DNA of 64,000 nt, taken from NCBI GenBank assembly GCA_000434015.1, contig HF999522.1, positions 65,604-129,603 on the forward strand. Direction: 5' to 3'. The stretch's first letter is position 1, and each line of letters begins with the position of its first letter. Of this stretch, positions 26,769-35,507 are shown piece by piece. The translations under genes were made by a program, and so were the position numbers. Under the pieces are notes generated by a model. The model was not told where the DNA came from and did no database searches. It saw nothing but the letters and a program-made list of their open reading frames with translations. Source of the stretch: Clostridium sp. CAG:571. GTDB lineage: Bacteria > Bacillota > Clostridia > TANB77 > CAG-508.

Positions 26769-28157
26769 GTGAAAAAAGAAGATGTACAAAAACAAATGGA
26801 GTTTATAACAAAAGTTAAAAAAATAAATGAAGGAAAAAATTTAAATTATTATATTCTAACAATGGGATGTCAGTTGAATGAAAATGATTCTGAAAAAATT
26901 TGTGGAATGATAGAAAATATGGGATATTCTAAAACTGATGATTTAAATGAAGCTGATCTTGTGTTATTTAATACTTGTTGTGTTAGAGAAAATGCAGAAG
27001 ATAAACTTTTTGGAAAATTAGGTGAGGTTAAAAAAATAAAGGAAAAAAGAGGTACAATTATTGCTATTGGTGGATGTATGATGCAAGAAAAACATATTCA
27101 AGAAAAATTAAAAAAGAGTTATCCTTTTTTTGATATTATTTTTGGAACACATACTATTCATAAGTTTCCAGAAGATTTGTATAGGGTAATGCAAAATGAA
27201 AAACAAATTCAAGATATATTAGATATAGATGGAGAGATAATAGAAGGTTTACCAATAAAAAGAAATGATAAAATTAGAGCATCTGTTACTATAATGAATG
27301 GTTGTAATAATTTTTGTACATATTGTATTGTTCCATATGTGCGTGGAAGAGAAAGAAGTAGGGATCCTGAAGATATTATTAATGAAGTAAAAAGTTTAGC
27401 CAAAGAAGGGTATAAAGAGATAACTCTTTTGGGACAGAATGTAAATTCATATAAAGGAAATGGAAATTTAGGAATAAATAAATTTTCTGAACTTTTGAGA
27501 GCAGTAAATGAAATTGACGGACTAGAAAGAATAAGATTTATATCTCCACATCCAAAAGATTTTACAGATGATGTAATAGAAGCGGTTAGAGATTGTAAAA
27601 AAGTTTGCAAGATAATACATTTACCACTTCAATCTGGAAGTAGCAAAGTGTTAAAAACAATGAATAGAAAATATACAAAAGAAAAATATTTAGATTTAGT
27701 TGAAAAAATGAAAAAGAAAATACCAGATCTTAAATTATCAACAGATATTATTGTAGGTTTTCCTGGTGAAACAGAAGAAGATTTTGAAGATACTTTAGAT
27801 GTTGTAAGTAAAGTGAAATTTGAACAAGTATTTATGTTTATATATTCAAGAAGAGTTGGAACTCCAGCAGATAAAATGGAAAATCAAATTCCAGAAGAAG
27901 TGAAACATAAAAGATTTGACAAATTAAAAGCTTTAGTGGAAAGTCAGATAGAAGAAAATAATAAAAAATATGTAGGGACTAAACAAAAAATATTAATAGA
28001 AGGAAAAAGTAAAACAAACGAAAAAGTATTAACAGGAAGAACAGATAGTAATAAGGTTGTTAATTTAGAAGCAAGCGAAGACTTGATAGGAAAATATGTT
28101 AATGTTAATATTGTTTCTGAACATATGTGGTATTTGAAAGGGGAAATAAATGAATAG
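26769..28157 (+). CDS. miaB: tRNA-2-methylthio-N6-dimethylallyladenosine synthase
   Basis: 462 aa radical SAM methylthiotransferase acting on A37 of tRNAs reading UNN codons; the modification supports reading-frame maintenance. N-terminal MTTase cluster Cys residues in TMGCQLNEND, NTCCVRENA and GGCMMQE. Radical SAM cluster CNNFCTYC near residue 180. TRAM domain at the C-terminus. The GTG at 26769 is chosen because TTTGGAGG ends 8 bases before it; the ATGs at 26745 and 26763 sit upstream of or against that site. It overlaps the next gene by 8 bases, and mutS follows, a common Firmicute cluster. Confidence 0.93.
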   Translation: MKKEDVQKQMEFITKVKKINEGKNLNYYILTMGCQLNENDSEKICGMIENMGYSKTDDLNEADLVLFNTCCVRENAEDKLFGKLGEVKKIKEKRGTIIAIGGCMMQEKHIQEKLKKSYPFFDIIFGTHTIHKFPEDLYRVMQNEKQIQDILDIDGEIIEGLPIKRNDKIRASVTIMNGCNNFCTYCIVPYVRGRERSRDPEDIINEVKSLAKEGYKEITLLGQNVNSYKGNGNLGINKFSELLRAVNEIDGLERIRFISPHPKDFTDDVIEAVRDCKKVCKIIHLPLQSGSSKVLKTMNRKYTKEKYLDLVEKMKKKIPDLKLSTDIIVGFPGETEEDFEDTLDVVSKVKFEQVFMFIYSRRVGTPADKMENQIPEEVKHKRFDKLKALVESQIEENNKKYVGTKQKILIEGKSKTNEKVLTGRTDSNKVVNLEASEDLIGKYVNVNIVSEHMWYLKGEINE

Positions 28158-28845
28158 TAAAGAAGATAAAAATAGTATTTCTGAAGGAAAGATTAGAGAA
28201 GTAGCAAATCGCATTTTTGTTGGAGATATAACATGGGAGCAAGCAGCAAAAACTTTAAAGATGGCAGAAAAAACATTAAGAAAACAAGTAAGCGAACTTT
28301 GTAAAAAAGATGAAGAGTTAAGAAGAAGGTTCTTTGTATATTCTACAACAAGAAGAAATAAACATGAAGAAATAAATATGCCAGCAGTTATAATAGATAT
28401 GGTAGAAAAAGAAAAATCTTTATTTCAAATGGCAGAAACTTTAGGAATAACAAAAGAAAGTTTAAGAACTTTAATAAAAAAACAACAAGATCCGATTTTA
28501 AATGATTTATTAAGAGAACATTTTGATAGAAAAAAACATAAAAAACTAATGGAGGCTCCAGAAAAAGAACGAGTTCAAAAGAAAGTAAAAGAATATATTT
28601 TTGAACATCCTGAATATATTCCAAAGCTAAAATTAGATTCAAGTTCTATTCAAGTAGAAAAAACTAAAGTGGATAGTTTCCTTTTTGAAGTGGAAAAAAA
28701 GAAAAGCGGAGGAATGACAGAAAAAGCAATAGCTGAATCTATGGGAATTGGACCAGAATATATAAGAAGAGCAAGACAAAGAGCAGCTAAATTAAGAATG
28801 CTATTAGAAGAACAAAAAAAGAATTATGGTATAGAAGAACATTAA
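28150..28845 (+). CDS. Multi-HTH protein of unknown function
   Basis: 231 aa, basic, soluble. Three HTH-like segments can be seen: ITWEQAAKTLKMAEKTLRKQV (near 28), FQMAETLGITKESLRTLI (near 98) and MTEKAIAESMGIGPEYIRRA (near 188). Its start codon lies inside the end of miaB, so it is co-translated, and it sits just before mutS. Likely a DNA or RNA binding protein. It is not obviously a paralog of the tandem-HTH protein at 20369, though the design is similar. Confidence 0.65.
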   Translation: MNSKEDKNSISEGKIREVANRIFVGDITWEQAAKTLKMAEKTLRKQVSELCKKDEELRRRFFVYSTTRRNKHEEINMPAVIIDMVEKEKSLFQMAETLGITKESLRTLIKKQQDPILNDLLREHFDRKKHKKLMEAPEKERVQKKVKEYIFEHPEYIPKLKLDSSSIQVEKTKVDSFLFEVEKKKSGGMTEKAIAESMGIGPEYIRRARQRAAKLRMLLEEQKKNYGIEEH

Positions 28846-28890
28846 TAAGCTTAAAAGAAACTGAGAAGGGATAGGAAAAGAGGAGAAAAT

Positions 28891-31505
28891 ATGGCAGAAT
28901 ATTCACCAATGATGCAACATTATTTGGATACAAAAAGTAAATATAAAGATTGTATTTTATTTTATCGTTTAGGCGATTTTTATGAAATGTTTTTTGATGA
29001 TGCAATTACAACATCTAGAGAATTAGAACTTACTTTAACAGGAAAAGATTGTGGACAAGAGGAAAGAGCTCCAATGTGTGGTATACCATTTCATGCAGCT
29101 GAGAATTATATAGCAAAACTTATAACAAAAGGATATAAGGTTGCTATTTGTGAGCAATTAGAAGATCCAAAACAAGCCAAAGGAATAGTAAAAAGAGATG
29201 TAATAAGAGTAGTAACTCCTGGAACAGTTATTGAAACAAATTTACTAGAAGAAAAGAAAAATAATTATATAATGGCAATATACAAAACTGGAATATTTTT
29301 TGGAATAGCGGTTTGTGATATATCTACAGGTGATTTTTATGGAGCAGAAATTAAAGAAACTAATAATTTTGCAAAATTATTAGATGAAATATCAAGATAT
29401 TCTCCAGCAGAAATTGTTGTAAATAATATGATGTATGCTTCTATAGATGAAATAAATAAAATAAAAGAAAGATTTAATTTATATATATCTAAAGTTGAGG
29501 AGAGTACTTTTTCAGAAGATACTGATAGATTGTTAAAAGAATATGAAATAATAGATGATGCACAAAATAAAATAAAAAATCTTAAAAATAATATATCTGT
29601 TTTAGCTATTAATGCACTTCTTACATATTTAAATGATACACAAAAAACAAGACTTGATCATATAAATAAAATTATAATATATAACCAAGTAAAATATATG
29701 GCACTTGATATAAATGCAAGAAGAAACTTAGAGCTAACAGAAAAAATGAGAGATAAGTCTAAAAAAGGTACATTACTTTGGGTTTTAGATAAAACATCTA
29801 CTTCTATGGGAGGTAGACTTTTAAGAAGATGGATTAATGATCCATTAGTAGATGTAAATGAAATTAATTTAAGATTAGAAGCGGTAAAAGAGTTAAAAAA
29901 TAGTATCATTTTAAGAGGAGATATAATAGAAGCTTTAAAAAAGGTATATGATATAGAAAGACTTGCTGCTAAAATTGCATATGGAAGTGCAAACGGTAGA
30001 GATTTAATATCTTTAAAGAATTCTGCAAAGCAACTTCCAAAGGTAAAACAAGTATTAAGTGAAACAAATTCTGTTTTGCTTAGCAGTATATATCAAAATT
30101 TAGATGTATTAGATGATATTTATGCTCTTATAGATAAGGCAATTGTAGATGAACCACCAATTTCTGTTAAGGAAGGTGACTTAATAAAAATTGGGTATGA
30201 CGAGGAAATAGATAAATTGAAAACAGCAACAACACAAGGAAAAAATTGGATTATTGAATTAGAAGCAAAAGAAAGAGAAAAAACAGGAATAAAAGGATTA
30301 AAAGTAGGATTTAATAAGGTTTTTGGATATTTTATCGAAGTTACTAAATCAAATTTATCACAAGTTCCAGATAGATTTATAAGAAAACAAACATTAGCAA
30401 ATTGTGAAAGATATATAACAGAGGAGTTAAAAAATTTAGAAAATCAAATTCTAGGAGCAGAAGAAAAAGTTGTAAATTTAGAATATAATGCTTTTACAAA
30501 AGTAAGAGAAAGCATAGAAAATCAGATACAAAGACTTCAAAAATCAGCTCATTTAATAGCTACTTTAGATGTACTTTGTTCACTTGCAACTGTGGCAGAA
30601 GATTATAATTATAATATGCCAATAGTTGATGAAGAAGGAATTATAGATATAAAAGATGGTCGTCATCCTGTTATAGAAAAAATGTTACCAACAGGAAGTT
30701 TTGTACGGAAATGATACATATTTAGATGAAGATGATAATCGCTTAGCAATAATTACAGGACCAAATATGGCTGGTAAATCTACATATATGAGACAAGTTG
30801 CATTAATAGTACTTATGGCACAAATTGGAAGTTTTGTACCAGCAAGTTATGCCAAAATAGGTGTTGTAGATAAAATTTTTACAAGAGTTGGTGCATCTGA
30901 TGATTTAAGCATGGGACAAAGTACTTTTATGGTAGAGATGATGGAGGTTGCATCAATATTAAAAGAAGCAACTAAAAATAGTTTGGTTATATTAGATGAA
31001 ATAGGAAGAGGAACATCTACATATGATGGACTTTCAATTGCTTGGGCTGTTGCTGAGTATATAGCAGACAAAGAAAAATGTGGGGCTAAAACACTTTTTG
31101 CAACACACTATCATGAATTAACAGAGTTAGAAAACAAACTAGATGGTGTTAAAAACTATTCAATAGCAGTAAAAGAAAAAGGTGAAGACATTATATTTTT
31201 ACGAAAAATTGTAGAAGGCGGAACAGATGAAAGTTATGGTGTACATGTAGCAAGACTTGCAGGTGTTCCACAAAATGTAACTAAAAGAGCAAACGAAATA
31301 TTAAGAAGTTTGGAAAGAAAAAGTGTTTTAAGGGATAATAAATCTAAAGAAAAAGAAGATAAAAAACAAGTAGCAGGTCAATTTGATATGTTTAATTATA
31401 AAATAGCTGAAATTGCACATGAAATAGACAAAATTGATTTGAACCGGTTTAACACCAATAGAAGCTTTGAATACATTGATGAGAATAAAAGAAAAAATGA
31501 GCTAA
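28891..31505 (+). CDS. mutS: DNA mismatch repair protein MutS, read through two CGG +1 shifts
   Basis: 870 aa when the Cs at 30706 and 31445 are skipped, the normal MutS length. N-terminal mismatch-recognition domain has MMQHYLDTKSKYKD and FYRLGDFYEMFFDDA (the Phe-x-Glu mismatch wedge). The ATPase domain begins right after the first shift: FV-GNDTYLDEDDN then GPNMAGKST (623-631), Walker B LVILDEIGRGTST and ATHYHEL. The second shift restores the C-terminal motif LTPIEALNTL. Without the first shift the protein is 607 aa and has no ATPase; without the second it has an unrelated basic tail. Start has AGAGGAG upstream. It is a core chromosomal gene, which makes the shifts hard to dismiss as decay. 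Confidence 0.92.
30706..30708 (+). other. In-frame CGG, +1 frameshift site 4 (mutS)
   Basis: GTA CGG A; zero frame reads CGG AAA TGA. Skipping C gives GTA GGA AAT GAT and rejoins the canonical 'FVxNDTYLD' entry into the ATPase domain. Confidence 0.95.
31445..31447 (+). other. In-frame CGG, +1 frameshift site 5 (mutS C-terminus)
   Basis: AAC CGG T. The zero frame stays open for about 30 codons but gives unrelated sequence. Skipping C gives N-GLTPIEALNTLMRIKE, the family's C-terminal TP.EAL motif, ending at 31505. Confidence 0.93.
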
Positions 31506-31626
31506 AAAGTACAAAATATGAAAAAAGATATAAGTTAAAATAAAAATTAAAAATATTTAAATATATGCAATAAAAAGATGTTATTTAGTAATAAATTTAG
31601 GTAGATATATATATAATAATTTAATA

Positions 31627-31738
31627 TAAAAAATAAAATGTATTAAAATATATTTATATATTCCTCAAAATTATATGATTTTGAAAAAATATATAAAGTT
31701 TAAAATTTAAATACATTTTATTTTTTTGGTTTTACACA
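31627..31738. terminator. Long nested hairpin between convergent mutS and sspH
   Basis: Outer 17-bp stem (AAAAAATAAAATGTATT against AATACATTTTATTTTTT), inner TTATATATT/AATATATAA and CAAAAT/ATTTTG stems. It has A and T tracts on both sides, so it could end transcription from either direction. A miniature inverted-repeat element is an alternative. The rest of 31506-31786 is AT-rich with no gene seen. Confidence 0.6.
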
Positions 31739-31786
31739 ATTATTAATAAAGCTATTAAAAAATATTGCTAGTTTTTATATATAATA

Positions 31787-31963
31787 TTAAGGTTCATTTT
31801 CATATAAATCTTCTATATAAACATTTCTTTCTTCATTATTATCAATAAATCCAACTTTTGCAATATTATTATCAATTTCTTGAATCCATACAGGTCTATC
31901 ATCATAATATACATCATGCAATTTTTTGTTTTTTAATATTTCAGAAACTCTTTTGTTATTCAT
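31787..31963 (-). CDS. sspH: Small acid-soluble spore protein, H type
   Basis: 58 aa on the minus strand, the only minus-strand gene I support in the window. Reads MNNKRVSEILKNKKLHDVYY, then DRPVWIQEID, and ends IEDLYENEP. The order 'RvsEIl....i.V.Y...PVWIe.vd' is the SspH family pattern. A perfect GGAGG lies 8 bases upstream of its ATG. Such proteins are packed into forespores, so the organism is very likely a spore former. It is convergent with mutS. No clear forespore promoter could be picked by eye. Confidence 0.8.
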   Translation of the reverse strand: MNNKRVSEILKNKKLHDVYYDDRPVWIQEIDNNIAKVGFIDNNEERNVYIEDLYENEP

Positions 31964-32274
31964 AAAAATACCTCCAATTGTTATACATTAATAATAGTAT
32001 ATACAAACTGTAGGAAAAATATGTAATTTTTATTTTAAAAGTTATAAAAAAAGATATGATTATAATAAAATGTAATATATATTTTATTATATATAGGTTA
32101 TATAAGTTAGGTGAAAAGTTAAATAAAAAATAACAAATGTAAGTAAAAATTATTTTTAATAATATTAATAGAATAAAGAATTATATGATAAAGCTAAGAT
32201 TGAAAGAGTATAAGTAATATAAGATAAAAAATCAAATATAGTTACAAGCTTTAAAAGTAGAGAAATAAGAATGC

Positions 32275-32303
32275 TTGACTTAGTATAAATAAAGTTATAA
32301 AAT
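32275..32303 (+). promoter_or_regulatory. SigA-type promoter of nucleoside kinase gene
   Basis: TTGACT and TAAAAT with a 17-base spacer. The 31964-32274 stretch between sspH and this promoter is AT-rich and I see no gene or structure in it. Confidence 0.65.
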
Positions 32304-32332
32304 GTCTTACAGACAAATGAGGAGGAAAATTT

Positions 32333-33973
32333 ATGCAAATTATATATGAAGAATACATAATTGATGTAAAAAAAGGAACTAGAGTAGTAGATTTGTTAAA
32401 AGACGAAATAGCTAAATCTAGAAATAAAGTAATAGCTTGTCGTTTTAATAATGAAGTCAAATCACTTAGTTATGAAATAGATTCAGATGGAAAAATAGAA
32501 TTGATAGATCTTACAGATAAAGATGGAATAAGAATTTATAGAAGAGGATTAATTTATATAATAGGAAAAGCTTTTTATGAAACTTACCCAGAAGCACTTC
32601 TTACAATAAATTACCAATTATCAAATAGTTTACTTGGTGAAGTTGACAATATGAAAGTTACAAAAGAAATGATAGAAAAAGTAGATAAAAAGGTAAAAGA
32701 AATAATAAAAAGAGATGCAGAGATAAAAAAAGTTGCAATGACAAAAGAAGAAGCTGAAAAATTTTATCAAGAAAATCATACTCTAAAAGGTAAATTACAA
32801 TTAGATGTAAAAAATAAAAAAGAAATTATGCTATATTATTGTGAGGATTATTATAATTATTTTTATGGAGTAATGCCACTATCTACTGGAATTATTGATA
32901 TTTATGAATTATTAGAATATGACGGTAGATTTTTAGTTAGATATCCAAGTAGAAAAAATCCAAACGAATTACCTGAATTCAAAGAAAATAAAAAACTTTT
33001 AGCAACATTAGATGAATATGAAGATTTACATGAAACGTTAAATGTTCATACATTATATAAATTAAATAAAATAGTTGATGAAAATAGAATAAAAGATTAT
33101 ATTTTATTAGATGAAGCTTTGCACGAAAAGAAAATGGCACAGATAGCAGATGATATTGTAAAAAGAGGCAAAGTAAAAGTAGTATTAATTGCAGGTCCAT
33201 CATCTTCAGGAAAAACAACTTTTGCAAGAAGATTAGGCTTACAATTAAGATTAAATGGATTAAAACCAGTTACTATATCTGTAGATAATTATTTTGTAGA
33301 AAGAAATCAAAATCCAAAAGATGAATTTGGAAATTATGATTTTGAATGTTTAGAAGCAATAGATATAGATTTATTTAATAGTCATATTTTGAAATTATTA
33401 AATGGTGAAGAGATAAAAGTTCCAACATTTGATTTTGAACATGGTACTAAATTATATAAAGGAAATACAATGAAACTTGAGGATGACCAAATCTTGGTAA
33501 TAGAAGGTATACATTGTTTAAATGATAAACTTACTCCACTAATACCAAAAGAACAAAAATATAAAGTATATATTAGTGCTTTAACTGTTTTAAATATAGA
33601 TTATTATAATAGAATTTCTACAACAGATACAAGATTAATTAGAAGAATTGTTAGAGATAATCAGTTTAGAGGGTATTCAGCATTACATACATTAAAAATG
33701 TGGGATTCTGTAAATAGAGGGGAAGAAAGAAATATATTCCCATATCAAGAAGAAGCAGATAGTATGTTTAATTCATCTTTAATATATGAACTAGCAGTAT
33801 TAAAAGATTATGCAATGCCATTATTAAAAGAAATAGACAATTCTCATCCAGAGTTTTCAGAAGCAAAAAGAATATATAGAATGCTTGGATATTTTGAATC
33901 AATTCCTGGAGAGTATGTACCACAAAATTCTTTATTAAGAGAATTTATAGGAGAAAGTATTTTCGAAGAATAA
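32333..33973 (+). CDS. Nucleoside (uridine) kinase with TGS/ThrRS-like N-terminus
   Basis: 546 aa. The N-terminal 60 residues form a TGS-like domain, followed by a region related to the editing part of threonyl-tRNA synthetase (KEEAEKFYQENHTLKG). The C-terminal half is a phosphoribulokinase/uridine kinase domain with P-loop GPSSSGKTT (near residue 290) and DNYFVERNQNPKDEFGNYDF. This architecture is common in Clostridia and Bacteroidetes and is annotated as nucleoside kinase. ATG has AGGAGG upstream. Confidence 0.85.
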   Translation: MQIIYEEYIIDVKKGTRVVDLLKDEIAKSRNKVIACRFNNEVKSLSYEIDSDGKIELIDLTDKDGIRIYRRGLIYIIGKAFYETYPEALLTINYQLSNSLLGEVDNMKVTKEMIEKVDKKVKEIIKRDAEIKKVAMTKEEAEKFYQENHTLKGKLQLDVKNKKEIMLYYCEDYYNYFYGVMPLSTGIIDIYELLEYDGRFLVRYPSRKNPNELPEFKENKKLLATLDEYEDLHETLNVHTLYKLNKIVDENRIKDYILLDEALHEKKMAQIADDIVKRGKVKVVLIAGPSSSGKTTFARRLGLQLRLNGLKPVTISVDNYFVERNQNPKDEFGNYDFECLEAIDIDLFNSHILKLLNGEEIKVPTFDFEHGTKLYKGNTMKLEDDQILVIEGIHCLNDKLTPLIPKEQKYKVYISALTVLNIDYYNRISTTDTRLIRRIVRDNQFRGYSALHTLKMWDSVNRGEERNIFPYQEEADSMFNSSLIYELAVLKDYAMPLLKEIDNSHPEFSEAKRIYRMLGYFESIPGEYVPQNSLLREFIGESIFEE

Positions 33974-34009
33974 TATAAATAAAATAGTCTTTTATTTTGG
34001 AGGAAAAAA

Positions 34010-34318
34010 ATGTTAAGTAACTTTACAAAAATTGATGAAGAATTTATATGTGAAAATTGTGGTAAGCATGTACCAAAATTAGGTTATACATGTAGAAATC
34101 ATTGTCCATATTGTTTACATTCTAAACATGTAGATATAAATCCAGGAGATAGAGCAGAAACTTGCCATGGAACATTAGAACCAATCGGCTTAGAAATAGA
34201 TTCTAAAAAAGGATATGTAATTATATTTAAATGTAAAAAATGTGGTAAAATTAGAAAAAATAAAGCTGCTAAAGATGATAATATGGATTTAATAATAAAA
34301 TTAAGTGCAAAGCATTAG
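34010..34318 (+). CDS. RNHCP-domain zinc-finger protein
   Basis: 102 aa. Named for the motif TCRNHCPYC, seen here near residue 28, flanked by CENCG, CHG and CKKCG zinc ligand pairs. PF12647 proteins are small, cytoplasmic and of unknown function. GGAGG lies 8 bases upstream. Follows the nucleoside kinase and probably shares its transcript; closed by a terminator. Confidence 0.85.
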   Translation: MLSNFTKIDEEFICENCGKHVPKLGYTCRNHCPYCLHSKHVDINPGDRAETCHGTLEPIGLEIDSKKGYVIIFKCKKCGKIRKNKAAKDDNMDLIIKLSAKH

Positions 34319-34334
34319 AAAAGAAGGTATTTTA

Positions 34335-34370
34335 AGGAAAAGCTATAAATTTTATTTGCTAGCTTTTCCT
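34335..34370 (+). terminator. Rho-independent terminator-like hairpin
   Basis: AGGAAAAGCTA pairs perfectly with TAGCTTTTCCT. Confidence 0.7.
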
Positions 34371-34426
34371 AATTCAGAATATAGATAAAGTAAATGGAAA
34401 TAATAAATTTAAAGAGGTGAATAAAT

Positions 34427-35104
34427 ATGCAAACAGAAAGTATAGATGCGGGAAGAAGAATTATAAAAATTCCTAGATATACGCTAGGGGAAGAATTGAT
34501 TAGTGCAATATCACATGGAATAGGAGCAGGACTTGGAATTGCAGCATTAGTACTTTGTATAATAAAATCAGCAATTCATCATAATCCTACTGCTGTTGTA
34601 AGCTCAAGTATATATGGAAGTACATTAATAATATTATATTTAATTTCAACGTTATATCATAGTTTTAAACCAAGCATTAGAGCTAAAAAAGTATTTAGAA
34701 TATTTGATCATTGTAGTATATTTTTATTAATATTTGGAACATATACACCATTTGCATTAGTTACTTTAAATGGTGCAATAGGATGGGTGATTTTTTCTGT
34801 AATATTAGCTTCTACTATAGTTGGAATAGTGTTAAATTCTGTAAATTTAGAAAAATATAAGAAAATATCAATGGCTTGCTATATAATTATGGGCTGGATT
34901 ATAGTATTTGCATTTAAAACAATTTTTCAAAGTATGAATATTAATGGAATAATATTGTTAGTACTTGGAGGAATTGTGTATACTATAGGTGCAATAATAT
35001 ATGGAATAGGAAAAAAAGTTAAATATATGCATTCTTTATGGCACTTTTTTGTACTAGCTGGTAGTATATTACACTTCTTCTGCATTTATCTATATGTTAT
35101 ATAG
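34427..35104 (+). CDS. Hemolysin III / PAQR-family membrane protein
   Basis: 225 aa, seven hydrophobic segments. Metal-site motifs of the PAQR/hemolysin III family: EELISAISHGIGAGLG, STLYHSF (Ser...His), FDHCSIFLLIFGTYTPF (Asp-His) and a C-terminal SLWHFFVLAGSILHFF (two His). Family members are thought to be metal-dependent hydrolases or membrane-homeostasis proteins. AAGAGGTGA lies upstream of the ATG. Confidence 0.88.
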   Translation: MQTESIDAGRRIIKIPRYTLGEELISAISHGIGAGLGIAALVLCIIKSAIHHNPTAVVSSSIYGSTLIILYLISTLYHSFKPSIRAKKVFRIFDHCSIFLLIFGTYTPFALVTLNGAIGWVIFSVILASTIVGIVLNSVNLEKYKKISMACYIIMGWIIVFAFKTIFQSMNINGIILLVLGGIVYTIGAIIYGIGKKVKYMHSLWHFFVLAGSILHFFCIYLYVI

Positions 35105-35239
35105 TAACAATTAATAATATACTAATAAAACGATTTATATTTTTGGAAAATCTGCAAAAACAGCTATTAAAGATACAAGTATCTTCATAATAAGAAAATA
35201 TAGAAATGTAAAAATCTTTATATAAAAAACACAAAAATC

Positions 35240-35268
35240 TTGAAAAAGAAATTTTATAGTGTTAAAAT
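35240..35268 (+). promoter_or_regulatory. Promoter of the riboswitch/P-type ATPase unit
   Basis: TTGAAA and TAAAAT with a 17-base spacer, just upstream of the riboswitch aptamer. Confidence 0.6.
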
Positions 35269-35277
35269 AAAACATAT

Positions 35278-35372
35278 TTAAAGGGGAGTAGCTTAAAAAG
35301 ATACTAATCAACAATCTCGAAAAAATTCTCTGGTTAGTAACCTTATAAAAAGTAAGGAAGCAAGACTTTTAA
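35278..35372 (+). promoter_or_regulatory. yybP-ykoY manganese riboswitch
   Basis: The 5' AAAGGGGAGTAGC, the internal ATCAACAATCTCG loop segment and the 3' GGAAGCAAGAC strand match the conserved blocks of the yybP-ykoY (Mn2+) aptamer. The downstream gene is a cation P-type ATPase, a classic target. It is followed directly by a terminator that shares the AAGAC strand, as expected for a transcriptional ON switch. Confidence 0.8.
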
Positions 35373-35430
35373 AGAAACTATTATATGGACTAAAAATATA
35401 TAATAAATTCTTTAAAAGTCTTATTTTTAT
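35362..35430 (+). terminator. Riboswitch expression-platform terminator
   Basis: AAGACTTTTAAAGAA (35362-35376) pairs perfectly with TTCTTTAAAAGTCTT (35408-35422) and is followed by ATTTTTAT. Its left arm overlaps the 3' strand of the aptamer, giving mutually exclusive folds. Confidence 0.82.
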
Positions 35431-35507
35431 ATAAAATATGATTGATAGAATGAATTTATATGAATTATACTCCATATAAAAATTAATAAAAAAGGAGAGG
35501 GCGGTAA

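Noticed and set aside
30709..31543. mutS ATPase half as a separate gene starting near 30712
   Set aside because: No ribosome site precedes it, and it would start inside the ATPase entry motif. Its unshifted end lacks the conserved C-terminus, which the second CGG shift restores.
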